From Phalacrocorax aristotelis (taxonomy: Eukaryota > Chordata > Aves > Suliformes > Phalacrocoracidae), in the NCBI RefSeq assembly GCF_949628215.1, contig NC_134276.1, positions 65,764,733 to 65,828,732 of the forward strand: DNA of 64,000 nucleotides, written 5' to 3'. The first letter of the stretch is position 1. Each line of letters starts with the position of its first letter. A model generated the notes under the pieces. It was not told the DNA's origin. It saw only the letters and a program-made list of their open reading frames with translations, and searched no databases. Positions 21,101-34,300 of this stretch are shown in pieces. Both the position numbers and the translations under genes were made by a program.

Positions 21101-24100
21101 TCTTTAGCAATCCTGTTTAATGACCATCCATATAGCTTGAAAAGAGCATTGCCTTTAACCTTGGCAGCTCCAGCAAGCTGCTGCTAGGAAGCCTGAAACT
21201 GTAGTAGTGGTAACCAAATTACAGGTCTGATAATGAATCTTCATACACTCATGACCGGTGAGGTCGCGGGAGAGCCAAATAGCGTTTAGCTTTCCATCCA
21301 GCTCTGCTCTTTTTGCGCTTGCAGTCACTCCCAGACCTGGCCATTTATCTTCGAATCGATAGGCTAGAGCTGGTCTTGTTGAGTTGTTTTCATGCTTTTT
21401 ACACTACAGATATAAATTCTTCTGTGTTTGTTATCAGTGGAAAGATATTTTGCGTTACAGTATTTTCAAAGTATTATTGCAGCCCTGCCAGGGTAGGCGC
21501 TTTTATTCTTCATCGTCACCTCATACAAAAACACACAAGCTGTGACCAAGGTGCTATGCATTCGGTTAGGGATTCGGATCCTCTCTGGCTTAGCTTTGTA
21601 GCAAAGCTTGGTCGGACTTGCCTTGCCCGTGTGGCTGGAGAGGCCGGCATGCTGGCTGAGCTGATTCTGTCTCCTCGAACCCGTGGGGGCCTTGGCTGCG
21701 GGTGAGAAGGGATGGAACCGGCAGCAGAGAGGCCATGGCAGCAAAGGTTGTGAGATCTGGTGGGTCAGACATGAGTCCCGTAAGAACATGGGAGGCTGGG
21801 ACCAGGCTTTTCGGAACACAGCAGTCTCTTAACATTTATAATTGTGTCATTTTGCTTCCTGGACAGTGAAACCATCCCACTGAAGTGATGCTGCTTTTTC
21901 CCCCTCGATGTATTCTAGCAGGTCTTTCTGTTGGAAGCAGGGGAGACAAAGTTTTGGATCCAGTTGAACACAAGACAGCTGAAGGGGCTAAGCATTTTCT
22001 AAAGATGTACTCAAAAGCCACAAGATGTGCCACGTCACCTCATGTGGGTATTCCCTGCCAGGCAGACGTACTCGCAGAGACAAGCAGAAGTGCTGTTTTG
22101 CTTCTAAATAGGTACGCAATGTGTGTGCGCGCGCGCATTCGTGCTTCCAGTCGCTACAGACTGTCACGTTGCATCCAGCCATCTTTGCCCTGGGCAAACG
22201 ACCACTCTGAGACGTGTCTCCTGCTCCTGAGGTGGTTTAGGGTTGGTGTCTAACCTCTCTCTTACCCTTCTCCTTTCCTCATCTCTCTAAAGCCTTCTCA
22301 TTTCCCATTCTCCCCACGCACTTCCCGCTCTTTCCCACTCCTCCCTCCCTCCACATGCTGCTGTTGTATCTAATCCTGACGTTTCTGGTCTTTTCTGCCT
22401 CAGCTGTTCTGTTGTCCTCCCACCAGCCTACGCTGAGAACGTCACTACTTACCAGGACTGTGCTAGTGAAACCCCAGGGAAACTTCATGTCGGACCGAGC
22501 ACAGACACAGTTTCAAACCAAGCCTTTCTCATGAAATGGCTGCATTGGTTCTGTGGGGTGGTTTGAATGTGAAAAGCCAGAAGAAAACAACAGAGAATGG
22601 TAAGAAAGCTCAGCTGAAGATGGATGGGTAGAGCAATGTTCATACTGCTCTTAAATGAATATATTTCCAGCCGCTGAAGGACTGTTGTGGTCAGTCTCCC
22701 ATATCGCAGTCGTTTGCAAAAGAGCTGCTGATCGGTGAGGTGGCTTGCAGTTACATCCCTTTCCATGTTTTTCCAAGACTTATGTTTTCTTCCCAACTCC
22801 TGCTGTTACAAGCTGCGACGTTGCTCTGCTGCTCTGCCCAGAGGGCTGACTGGACTGGCGCGGTACCGTTTGACAGGCCTGGTTTCAGTCGATGGGCTCA
22901 ATTACTTCAGTGAGATTTGAGGGACTCTGCTGTGGCTCTAAGCTCTTTGTTGATGGAAGAGAAGCCATCTCATGTTATGCTGACACGCTGCCAAGCGCTG
23001 TGTGCTGTGCAAACTTTGTCCTGGCTTTGGTATCTTGTCTAAAATGCTGTCTTTACAAATCCTCCTTTCTTAGTTATTCAGAGTGCATTTAATGGTCACG
23101 AGAAACCACCATCCTTTGCACTGAGTTTTGTTATTTCTGCGTGATAGATCGGCTCGCTCGCAAGCTTTCTTACACTGCCCGGCAGGGTGACAGTGCTGTT
23201 GTTCGGGGAGATCATCTGCAGGCTTGAGAAAACATCTGAATCTCTCGGTGACCCTTTCCCGCTGAGGCTGCCAGCAAACAGGCTTGAGTGAGAGAGGGAG
23301 GCTCTTCTAGAAACTGAGCTACGGCTTCTGACTCCTTTGCCACAGGCCAGCGAGGGGCTATTGGGTATGGTAGCCTTAATACAGTATATAAGAATCAGCA
23401 GGTGTTTGTTGAGGAGGAAGTCACGGCAGCAAGAACCGCAAACTTCTTAAACTTCTCATTGAAAGCATTCAGGCAGCTGTAACCACTGCTTACCTGTGAT
23501 TACCTGATAGGTGCCACAGGTAAGGACATATCGTGCTGCTGAACCATCAAGCTGATGATAAAGTCCTTCTGATGACTGAAAAGCGCCGTTCCAACGCTCA
23601 GGCAGAGGGAGCCGGCAGCACACCTTACGCCTGAGTCGTCCCTGTCCTCAGATGGCAGATTTGTTCCTCAGTAGGGTGCCTGGCAGCGAAGAGGTGGTGC
23701 TGAAGGTACGAGTCAGGAGGTAAAAGGTGGCAGCAGGGGAGCCCTTTGGGTGCTACGTCAGCTCCAACTGCAAAATGTTGCCAGCGGGATGGGGAGAGAG
23801 AACCACCGTGAGCCTGAAGCAGCAGAGCAAAGCATCAGTTTCAACCGTTATTATCACCTGAAAGCATCCCAATTAAGCAGAACTACTGTCTCCATTAAGC
23901 AGCAGCAACCCTGGGCATGTGTATCGTTAGGTTTAAATAGCTTTCTTACTAATTAAGCACAGTTGCTGATTTACTGTGTCCTAATTTCGTGGAGCATGCA
24001 GAATAAATACAATTGAATTGGACTGCTCCACCAGTCTCATTTTTTGGTAGGGTGTTTTTAGTTAATCTTTTAAATTGTAATAACAATGAAAGAGAGAGGC

Positions 24101-25348
24101 AAAATATTGTAAACTGTTTCACAGAATATAATACAAAAAAAGTTCTCTGTAATAGAATTGTTTCAAAACAAATATGAATATCCTTGGAGTGCCTTCTGTT
24201 GCTTTAGTTAGACTTGTTATCCTCACGGCCTATTTGCTCCATGTGCATAAAAAAGCCCCCAAACCTTGTGCTAGCTCAAACGAGCTAATAATTTCTCGCT
24301 TCTGAGTATCAAAACTAGTGCGAGCATTCAACGTAACGTCAAAAAACAAGCTAATAACGCTTCGTGCAGCTTCTTACTTACCCAGGCGTTACTGAAGCTC
24401 CAAACGTAACAAGTAGGAGGAATGACGCGGTGAGGAACACCACCGGAGCAAATGAAGTATGTATAGGGAGTGCTGAGACACAGTACTAAGGTTTTCTCCC
24501 AAGTTCAGGAGACTACTACATCGCTTTTCCCAGTACTCCTTTATTGTTGTGGGTAGTCAAAAAAGGCTAAGGTAGCTCTGTCCCCTCTCACAGCAGGGGA
24601 GCCACGTTAGTGGCCGGGACGGGAGCGTGGAGGGCTGGTGGTGCTCCCCAGTTGCAGGCTTCTGGTTGTCGGTGTGTCAAACCTGATTACCTGGTTAAAT
24701 TAATCCTTCGGTTCACCTTATAAACAGCTTCATCAGTGATGGTTGCCAGCCCTCGCCCCAGCCTGTGTTACTGGCCCTTCCACAGGATTTCACTGCTCTT
24801 GCAGCTCTGCTGGAAGAAGATGAAAGGCAGTTGATACCACACTTTTAAAAACAGATACCAGCATTTAAATTTCCAGCTCTTAGTTGAGAAACCTAAGTAA
24901 ACATTGTGGCTTAACATCCTTGAGAAGGACTGCTGGCTTCGCTGTCCTCTCCAAAATACCTCAGTGGTTCAGCTGACCAATTTTAAAGACTTTGAGTGCT
25001 GTCCACCTAACATAAGGTCATGATTCCTCAGATGCTGCAGTAACGAAGAGCATGGAAGTAATCTTGGTCCGATGGATGGACCCCTTGTAGACATCAAAAT
25101 TCCTTTCAGTTGTTGGGGAGAAAATCTAACATCCATCCAAATTTTAGGTAACTAGTGAAGCAGGGAGCAAAGAATGTCTCTGAAATTGCAGAATTCCTTG
25201 CAGGACAGTAATCTGAGTTTCTGTGCGACTGCGCTGTGTGCACCATGTGCATGCACACTGAGTCTATCTCCCAAACAAGTTTCAAGGCAATGCCTCAGAT
25301 TGCTTATCAAATGCAGCCCTATGGATATTGACAGTAACATTCATTTTT
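21101..25348. other. Downstream intergenic region, no supported gene
   Basis: Short open frames without family resemblance, and no recognisable transposon. A cgcgcgc/gtgtgtg alternating purine-pyrimidine patch lies near 22,122-22,136. A CpG-dense but AT-rich patch lies at 24,281-24,445. If transcripts exist here they are probably non-coding. Confidence 0.55.
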
Positions 25349-26140
25349 CATAGAATCATTAAGGTTGGAAAAGACCTCTAGGATCATCAAGTCCAACCAT
25401 CAACCCTACAGCACCATGCCTCCTAAAACATGCCCTGAAGTGCCATGTCTACACATCATTTAAACACCTCCAGGGATGGTGACTCTACCACCTCTCTGGG
25501 CAGCCTCTTCCAATGCCTGACCACTCTTGCAGTAAAGACATTTTTCTTAATATCCAATCTAAACCACCCCTGAAGTAATGTGAGGCCATTTCCTCTTGCC
25601 CTATTGCTTGTTTTTGGGAGAGGAGACCAACACCCACCTTGCTACAACCTCCTTTCAGGCAGTTGTAGAGAGCGATAAGGTCTCCCCTCAGCCTCCGCTT
25701 CTCCAGGCTAAACAACCCCAGCTACCTCAGCCACTCCTTGTAAGACGTGTTCTTTAGACCCTTCACCAGCTTTGTTGCCCTTCTCTGGAAATGCTCCAGC
25801 ACCTCGATGTGCTTCTTGTAGTGAGGGGCCCAAAACTGCACACAGCACTCGAGATGCGGCCTCACCAGTGCCGAGTACAGGGGCACGATCACTGCCCTGC
25901 TCCTGCTGGCCACACTGTTCCTGATACAAGCCAGGATGCTGTTGGCCTTCTTGGCCACCTGGGCACGGTGCTGGCTCATGTTCAGGTGGCTGTCGACCAG
26001 CACCCCCAGGTCCTTCTCCACCAGGCAGCTCTCCAGCCACTCCTCCCCAAGCCTGTAGCGTTGCATGGGGTTGTTGTGACCCAAGTGCAGGACCCGGCAC
26101 TGGGCCTTGTTGAACCTCATACAATTGCCCTCGGCCCATC
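25349..26140 (-). mobile_element. CR1 LINE, 5'-truncated 3' end (minus strand)
   Basis: On the minus strand the element starts near 26,140 (..gatgggccgagggcaattg), encodes the C-terminal part of the CR1 reverse transcriptase, and ends at 25,349 with the CR1 3' tail (tgatcctagaggtcttttccaacc...aatgattctatg). The coding stretch 25,722-26,120 is uninterrupted for 132 codons. It starts [18 protein letters not shown] and includes the family signature [13 protein letters not shown]. Only about 0.8 kb of a roughly 4.5-kb element is present, so it cannot move itself. Long intact coding and a well-kept tail suggest a fairly young insertion. It belongs to the same subfamily as the plus-strand copy at 62.2-63.4 kb. 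Confidence 0.95.
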
Positions 26141-29049
26141 ACTAAGCTGCCTTAAGTTGTTACTTTTATTTTCAATGCCTTACTTTAATAAGTCAGCCCT
26201 TGTATATGACCAACAGCTGAGACTGAGGGCTGGAAGAGGCTCTGGGGGAGCCGCCGAAGATGCAGGCAGTAGGTGGCTTCATGCTTGTGGTAAGTCAGTT
26301 GTCGACGCAGGCGCTGGCTGAACTGGGCCTGAATGTCTGCTTCATGCTTTGGGGAAAGGATCACGATGCAAAGAAAATGGAGAGTTCTCTGGCATTTGGC
26401 TTGCTGAGAAGTCAGGGAAAAGTGAATATTGTAAAACTTGGGTAAGACAGATAGAGTCACCTTTATACTCTCTCCCTCTGGAAGAATTAATGCAATTTAA
26501 ACAACTGTTGTCCCCTCAGTGCTATATGTCCTGAACTCCCTCATCGTTATTTTTTTCAAAATAAATCAAACTTGCAAAAAAATAAAAGGTTTTTAGTGAC
26601 AAGGATGAAAAACCCAAGTGAATTGTACATAAATGGTTTACCTGCATACAGAAAGGAATGTTTTCCTATGTTAATTAAAAGATATATATCAGGGGACTTT
26701 TCTTTCTGCCAGCCTCCTCTCTCCTTGAGATTTGCATGGTTTCATCTGAAATAAAATGCTCCATTCTCATAATAGCTTCTTCAGTCTTATAACTTTGGGA
26801 ACAGGCAATTTATTGAGAGCCGTATCAGTAGAAGATGAATTGTTAGATGCATGTTCCACACAGTGATTTTATTCAACAACTAAAAGATTAAGGGCAATTC
26901 TTTCAGAAAAGTCCCCTGAGTCTGAGCGCTTTAGTTTGTAGGTGTTTCTGGAGGACATTGAAAGTAGAAGGAAATGAATGTAACATGTCTTAAACTTTAA
27001 TCAAGTCCAATCTATGGTCACAGTTACTTAACAACTCGGACTGCGATCAGATCGTTTTGGCATAGCGTCACTGCAGAAGAGAAATACGATTGTTTGGGTG
27101 CCGTGATTTTGCATCTCCATGCTTTATCGGGATTTGATTTATTTTATTTTTTGTCTCAGTTTTTTATCTGCTGAGCCTGTTCTTCTTGGACTGGAGACAG
27201 CTTCAAGAAAACGAAAGTAATATTTTAAAATTAAAATTACTGATGCTGCTCTCAATCTTTGTTATTCACACATATATATATATTTATATATATGTTGTGG
27301 TTTTTTTTTTTCTGGCAATATAGAAGGTGTCTTGAGAGCTCCGTTATGCTGATCCCTTAGAATCAAAACAAAGAAACCTTTACAAAAGGAAGAGAAGGAC
27401 TCGTGAAGGGTGGAAGTAAGGCTGCAATACCAAGGTAAACAGGTGGACTTTGATATCAAAAGTGATCCTTCCTGGGCCTTAAAAGATTTAAAGGAGTTCT
27501 AGCTAAATAGCCTCAAGGGAAATAGCACATCAGATTTTCCCAGAAGATAAACACAAAGCACGTGACACTTGCGCACTTCTGCTAGTTTTGGTGGAAGGAC
27601 TGGAGGCTGTTGTGCGCAGGGGCAGTGGTAACACTTTGCAGCACCAGAACTGTGACACGCTGTGCAGGAGAATATTGAAGAACTGTTAGAAGCGGGTTAC
27701 CCAGGTGTCCCATCATCTATAGATGTTGTTTTACAGAAGGCACCACTGGCCAGGAGGTAGCATCCGTGTCCACAGAGGTTTCAAGGGAAGTCAAAGGACC
27801 TTCTTTGCACAAGTCAGAGGCCAAAGGCCTCTTACAGTGTCTGACGGAACAGGAGTGGGCAAAATTATATTTGACCTCAACCAAGCCATAGTTAAGCAGG
27901 TTTCTCAAAAAAGCACAAATATTAACTTCCATGAGTAAACCGTTAGTATTTTCCATGGGTAACTGAGGCAAATGTCAGATGCTCGTATTTCAGGAAATAT
28001 TTCAGGCATTAAGTGGCAAGATCTGTTACCTAATGCTACTAGCATATAAACAGTGAAAACAGAGGAGCTTCTGGAGGACTAGCTGACATGTGGACCAAAG
28101 CTCGGGAAGAACAGGTATATTTTTATTTGTAAAACTGATGTACATCTTATTTTAATTGTTTCAACTAACTTTAGGAGGGTTCATTGCCTCATCCCTTCTA
28201 ATGCAGGGCTTTTTAAGATTGATTTCTTGCTTGAAATGAAAACTAGAGATGCAGACTCAGGTATGCTCTCAGTGCAGGTTACTCCATTGTATGCTGGACC
28301 TTCACCTGGTCTTTCTGGACAGCAGGGATTCCCTCCCCTGCAAATACAGGTAAGACATCTCTGCTCCATATCAAGCAGCTTCTGGAGGCTGTTTTATCAG
28401 CATCTTGCACACACCTCACTGATCAACAAAGTTGTTTGTCTCTGAGGTGTCTGTACTTACTCTTACAGAAACCACTGAGGACATGTCCTCCTGGTAGGTA
28501 GACAAGGACCTCAAACACACCCTTTTCTGCACTCTTTTTTAGCAGGTGGGGAAGGATCAGAGGGGCGTAATACACATGATGAGTGAATGTGCTTCATTCT
28601 CTGCAACATACTGAATGAACTGTTGGAAGCTTATATATCTCCTTACCTGTCAATTACTTCTACTGGACAGTCTGTGGTAGTGCGTGCATGCCATGGACTG
28701 GGAAATTCTGTACATGCTTGCAGGACAAGGTGACAATAATAACTACGGAGCCACTTCTTATCCAGCACAGCTGAAACTTGGACAGGCTTTAGGGTACATG
28801 GTTGGGCTTCTGCTATTGGTGCAGAAAGAATTGCTATAGGATTGGGATTCCCAGCAGCCAGCTGTCTGAAGGGAATTTCCCTTCACAGGAATAGGAACAT
28901 TTTTCCATTTCATACCCCACAAATAATTTTAGGTAAACTGGCATGATGAAGAAGATGACCATAGGACAGAGGTGAAAGGACTGTACATAAACGATGTTGG
29001 GAGTGCAGATGACTGCTTGTATGTAGCATGATTTGGAAAAGGTTATTAC
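26141..29049. other. Intergenic, no supported gene
   Basis: AT-rich unique-looking sequence with a TA microsatellite at about 27,271-27,294 followed by a T run. Nothing recognisable was seen in coding frames on either strand. Confidence 0.5.
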
Positions 29050-29800
29050 ATATGATCGTATTAAAAAAAGGCAAAAGGATAATCTGGGAAACTATGACTG
29101 GGTCAGCTTTACTTCTATCCCTGGGAAAATCATGGAGTGAGTCCCCTTGGAGCACATTTCTGGGTACATGAGAGTGACTGAGAGCCTTCAGTGTAGCTTT
29201 ACCAGGGAGAAATCATACCTGACCAGCCTGTTAGCCTTCTGTGTTAAAGTGACAGGATCTGTGAATGAGGGCAGAACTCTGGACCTCATTTACTTCAGCT
29301 TTAACAAGATGGACGCTGTTCACATAAACTTTAGCAAGGCTTTGAGCATTGTCTGTCATAATATTCATGCATCTAAATCAGGAATGGGTCTGGATGGGTA
29401 GACAACTAAACGGGTAAGCAGCTCTTCGGATGGTTACTGGGACATATACCTTCTTCCTGGCAGCTGGTAATGACCAGAGTACTGCAGGTCTGTCCTGTGA
29501 CCTGTCCTGTTTGACACCATTCTCAGTGACCTGGAAGAAGTGGTGAAGGCCTCTCTTGTCAAGGTTGCCAGTGAATCCAACCTGGGATGGTCATACCAGT
29601 CAATAGGCTCGATGCTGGGGCTGCCATCCAGAGGGACCTAGACAGGCTGGCATGGGGGGCTGACAGGAACCTCGTGCAATTCAGCAAGAACAGCTGAATT
29701 CATGCAACTCTCCAGAAGTCCATGGGGAAAAACCTGCTAACTCTTCCTTCAGATGTAAGGATCTACTGAAGCACTGGAGATGATGAGCTTGTTGCTTCAT
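29050..29800 (+). mobile_element. Old, decayed CR1 LINE fragment (plus strand)
   Basis: Conceptual translation gives scattered CR1 reverse-transcriptase landmarks in order: a PGKIME-like motif near 29,120, ..EKSYLTSLLAF near 29,205, and NFSKALSIVCHNI near 29,330, which corresponds to the family DFSKAFDTVSHN block. A DLDRLAWGA-like segment lies near 29,635-29,660. Frameshifts and stops interrupt the frame many times, and no 3' tail was recognised. Boundaries are approximate. Confidence 0.8.
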
Positions 29801-30268
29801 CTGTGGGGATCAGCACTGTAAAGGAAAAGCAAATAAGCAGAGTAACCCTATTAACCCATCCTTAACTGGTCCTGACACAATTTTATAGCTCTGGAGTCTT
29901 GCAGGGTGATGATATTTTTTTTCTTGGAAATAGGTATTCCATGGTGATTTCTTTTCTGTCAAATACAAACAGATGAAAATATATCACCTGCTTTTCTAAA
30001 CCTTTTCCTTAATTGAGGTGCTGGAGAAGGGAGTCCCTGGATTATACAATTTGTCTGAAGATTTATGTTTTGTTTTTGCTGTAAGTTCCCAGCTCCCCAC
30101 ATCTTGTTTCTGATCAATTTTAGACAAATTCAAAACCTGGCATCTATTTTTGGCTGCTGTTATTCTATTACTTCTTTAGCACCTGGATATGAACAGAGCT
30201 GATTGAAATGCTCGGGATGGTAGGAAAAAGTTTGATGCTGAAATACTCCACAATTCTGAGTTTCTGCT

Positions 30269-31316
30269 TGCCAGGTGCCCACCAAAGCCACTCTATCACT
30301 CCCCTCCTCAGCTGGACGGGGGAGAGAAAATATAATGAAAGGCTCATGGGTTGAGATACGGGCAGGGAGAGATCACTCGCCAATTACTGTCACGGGCAAA
30401 ACAGACTTGACTTGGGGAAATCAGTTTAATTTATTACCAATCAAATCAGAGTAGGGTGCTGAGAAGTAAAACCAAATCTGAAAAACACCTCCCTTCTCCC
30501 TGGGCTTAACTTCCCTCCCAATTTTCCCTCCCTCCTCCCCCGAGCAGTGCAGGGGGACGGGGAATGGGGGTTGGGGGTCAGTTCATCACATGTTGTCTCT
30601 GCCGCTCCTTCCTCCTCAGGGGGAGGAGACCTCACACTCTTCCCCTGCTCCAGCGTGGGGTCCCTCCCATGGGAGACCGTCCTCCACAAACTTCTCCAAA
30701 TGTGAGTACTTCCCACAGGCTGCAGTTCATCACAAACTGCTCCAGTGTGGGTCCCCTGTGGGGTCACAAGTCCTGCCAGCAAACCTGGTCCTGTGTGGGC
30801 TTTTCTCTCCACGGGGCCACAAGTCCTGCCAGGAGCCTGCTCCCACAGGGTCACAGCCTCCTTCAGGCATCCCCCTGCTCCAGCATGGGGTCCTCCATGG
30901 GCTGCAGGTGGATGTCTGCTCCACCGTTAACCTCCCTGGGCTGCAGGGGGACAGCCTGCCTCACCATGGTCTTCACCACGGGCTGCAGGGGAATCTCTGC
31001 TCTGGCGCCTGGAGCACCTCCTCCCCCTCCTTCTTCACTGACCTTGGTGTCTGCAGGGCGGCTCCTCTCACATATTCTCACTCTGTTCTCCATCTGCAGC
31101 CGTCCAGGTCTTTTTTTTCCTCCCCTTCTTAACTATGCTATCCCAGAGGCGCTACCACCCTTGCTGATGGGCTCGGCCTTGGACTTGTGGCAGGTCTGTC
31201 TTGGAGCCAGCTGGCACTGGATCTGTTGGACATCGGGGAAGCTTCTAGCAGCTTCTCACAGAAGCCACCCTTGTAGCTCCCCCACTACCAAAAATCTAGC
31301 ACACAAACCTAATACA
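30269..31316 (-). mobile_element. Solo LTR of an avian ERV-L-type endogenous retrovirus (minus strand)
   Basis: Read on the minus strand, the sequence follows a bird LTR pattern I recognise. It has a 5' region with gagaagctgctagaagcttcc and agcctctgggatagcat. It then has a long run of diverged tandem units based on ctgcagcccatgg and ctggagcagggg. A polyadenylation region follows (AATAAA in ggtaataaattaaactg, plus positions about 30,424-30,442), then ctcccctgtccagctgagg-like sequence and an end near ggcacctggca. It spans TG...CA for about 1,048 bp. No gag, pol or env sequence lies beside it, so it is a solo LTR. Open frames inside it are accidental. No target-site duplication was evident, so the ends are approximate. 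Confidence 0.75.
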
Positions 31317-34300
31317 GTTCCCTAAATAAAATCCTGTAGCTATGGGATTTTCTGAGCTTAGCTGTCTCTGTGACCGGAGCAACAGGGACCTTGACTTTTT
31401 TTGGGGTGGTGTTTTCATAATTGCAATTTTTCTTTCCATATATCCTGTAACTCAGGAAACAGGAGATTCACAGTGAAGATACCATATTTATTGGAAAGGA
31501 AGATGAAGTTTTTGATGAAACAGATGACAGAAAATCGCATAAAGTTGTGTGCAGGCCTATATTGTGAGTCAGGAGCCGGTGCCTCTGCCACCTTGTCCTC
31601 TGTGCAAGGCATGAACTCCCAAGCTGGTATGGCCATATTTGCTGCCGCTGTTATGCCTGGAGGCGTGCAGCTGGGCACAGCAGCAGTACCACACCTACCC
31701 GAAATACACTGATGTTATAGGCTCTGGGGAGAAATGAAGCTTTTCCTACAGAGGTGAACCTGGTCCAAGAGACATGTTATGGAATGTCATCTGCCTCAGT
31801 GCACAGACTTCATGTCCTGGGACCTTGAGGTGAAAGGCACAAGCACTGGCCGCGTATGGCCATGGCTACATGCCAAAGTGTATATGAGAACAGTCTCGGG
31901 GGTGGTTCCCACACAAGAGGTTTGCTTACCCACACCACAGGCAGGTTTGGGACTGTTTTGCGAACAGGTCCTCTGTAGCAGACTGAGGATGGACATTATG
32001 GCCCTTCTTGCTTTGGGATCCCAGAGGAGAGGTACAAGTGGCCAGCAAAGGCGTGGAGCAGGAGAACGGCACTTTAATTGTGTTGTGAAAATAGCAGCTG
32101 TGAGCCTTGCAGCAAGGTGGCATGAGCCAAGGATCGAACGAGCAAGTCCCTGTCTCCATGTGTGCCCTGGGAGGTCATGGGGCAGGGTGATCCAGAGCGC
32201 CCTGGGGGCCTGCTCAATCCCAGAGGGCACGCAGACTGTCAGCAGGTGTTATTACCTGGATCATGGTAGCATGCCTGTGAAACCACAGTTTATTAATTTG
32301 CTGCAATTTTTTCTCCTTTATGTTAATAGAGAGCTGTTTCTGCAACTTCTGAATTTATTTAGCCCAGAGAAAGACTAACCAGTTCTCTTGCATATACTGG
32401 AAGCCTACTGTAAGAAGCAAGAGTGAAGACGAGCATAAATGAACCCAAGGAACAGGTGCAGCTGTAGAACTAGGAATTGGGACTAAACTGTCATTCACAT
32501 GCATAAGCACAATTCCCACTGATGTCATATCTCACATCTCTGACTATCTACAGTCACAGTGTTTTATCACCTAGTCCATGCCATCCTTCCCATCCTTCTG
32601 TGCCCAATTCTGCTCTCAGATGAACCCCTACAGCTTTTACCAAAGCCAGTTGGAGTTTCAGATATGTTTTACATGGTATTTTAAGTCAGTAAGTCTTGTT
32701 TTCACAAGATCCAGTACAACCGGGGATTTATTTTGTTGTAATAGCGGGTCTTGATTTTTTCCTAAGGTTCCCATGTTGCCAGGCTTTTATGGGATTGGAC
32801 ACATTAAATAACTCCTATGATTCCCTATGGAACATCTTGCCTACATTAACTGGGTAAGTGCAGATTTGCTAATCATACCATGGGGAAAGTATAAGACAGT
32901 TGCTAATTATGCCAACAAGGAAAATAAACTGGCGTCTTTAAGTTGGAATTGCTAGTTAAAATGTCAAAAATACGAATATAATAGAATGGTAGCAATTAAA
33001 ACCCCCTACATATTTACAAAAGGGCAGAAGCAAAGACTGAAGTCAAGGCAGATAGATGCCATGAGACATTCGGATCAAAAGACTTGTCTCTGCTTATGTC
33101 CTGTTAACCACTAGAGCAAAGATCCATTTCACCTGCCTTACTTCAGATTAACACTCAGTATTAGTGTCAAAACCTCTCTAGTTATCACTGTGTTGTGTTC
33201 CGAGACCTAAGCTTCCTACCATGAAAGACCAGCCACTGACTCCCCTGAGCCACCGTGCCCAAGCATCCCTCCTCCTTTTCCCATGATGCTATCCAAGGAA
33301 CAACAGCTGCCCCTCCACTGCGGTTTTGCCATGCAGTTTGTGGCTCAAGGCTAGACCTCTGCTAAAACCAGACTTGCCTGCCACCCATACTGGCCCCGTG
33401 GAAGTCCTCATTCACACTGCAGAGTTCTCATTCACATGCAAAGTTAGGAGAGAGTCTGGAGACACCCGAAGGGAAAAGCTTTTGGCCGTCCCCAGCCACT
33501 TCCCATGGGGCCACCCACACTCTCCTTTGCAGGAGCCAGATGAGTAAGCGTAGGTGAGACACAGTGACAGGGAGCACATGGAGCAGAAGTATTATTACAC
33601 ATTTCCTTCTTGCTGCCCCAGCAGACCTTGTGTTTATTTTGCAGATGATGAGCTGATCCTTTTAGCAGGAGAGCGAAGGAACGGCATTAATAGCTAGGGT
33701 AGCGGCATTAGTAGCTAGGGTTGTCTCGCCTCCCCATTGCGCAGGAATGAGACCTGCAAGGGCTACGTCTCAGCCTTAGGAAAGCAACGAAATAAAAGAG
33801 ACAGGTAGCAGCTAGTGGCAGAGAAAGAGAGGGAAAGAAAGGGAGGCTAATATAAAGTTTGTCTATGAGTGGAATGTTGTAGAAGGATGCTGCAGCAGGG
33901 CCGTCAGAGCAGCATGGGCAAATCCTGCTAATAACAGCCTTTATCCAACCCTACATGGTACCCATCTCTGCCACACGAGAGAAGCTCCTTCATGTCAGTT
34001 AAGGAGCAGTCCTTATATCCTTTAATTCCAACAGAGAAGCACCTTCTGAATGGTGAGTGGCTCCAGCTGTACTACAGTGCATGCAGCTCCAAGGATTTTC
34101 CTTCCCTTTTTTTCATAGGGTTTGTCTCCATCCCACTTTAGGAAGGCACCATGGAGCTCCAGAGAGGATGCTGTATCTTCCCGAGCACTTGCTTGCCTCT
34201 TCTCTGGGCCTGCGAGCTCCCAAGGCTGCTGTCTGCTGCTGGTCCCATCACTTGGTTCGGTTCCCTTAGTCAATTGCACCTTCATATGGATGCAGCAGCT

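Noticed and set aside
25708-26142. 144-codon alternative frame overlapping the 25-kb CR1, and the matching 143-codon frame at 62,644-63,075
   Set aside because: Same alternative frame of the CR1 reverse transcriptase in both copies. It is a shadow of the real coding frame, not a second gene.
30564-31325. 253-codon plus-strand frame
   Set aside because: Lies within and antisense to the ERV-L-type LTR; the frame comes from its internal tandem units.
31779-32378. 199-codon plus-strand frame
   Set aside because: No recognisable domain, equally open antisense, and no promoter or splice context. Treated as part of an unresolved repeat-like segment.
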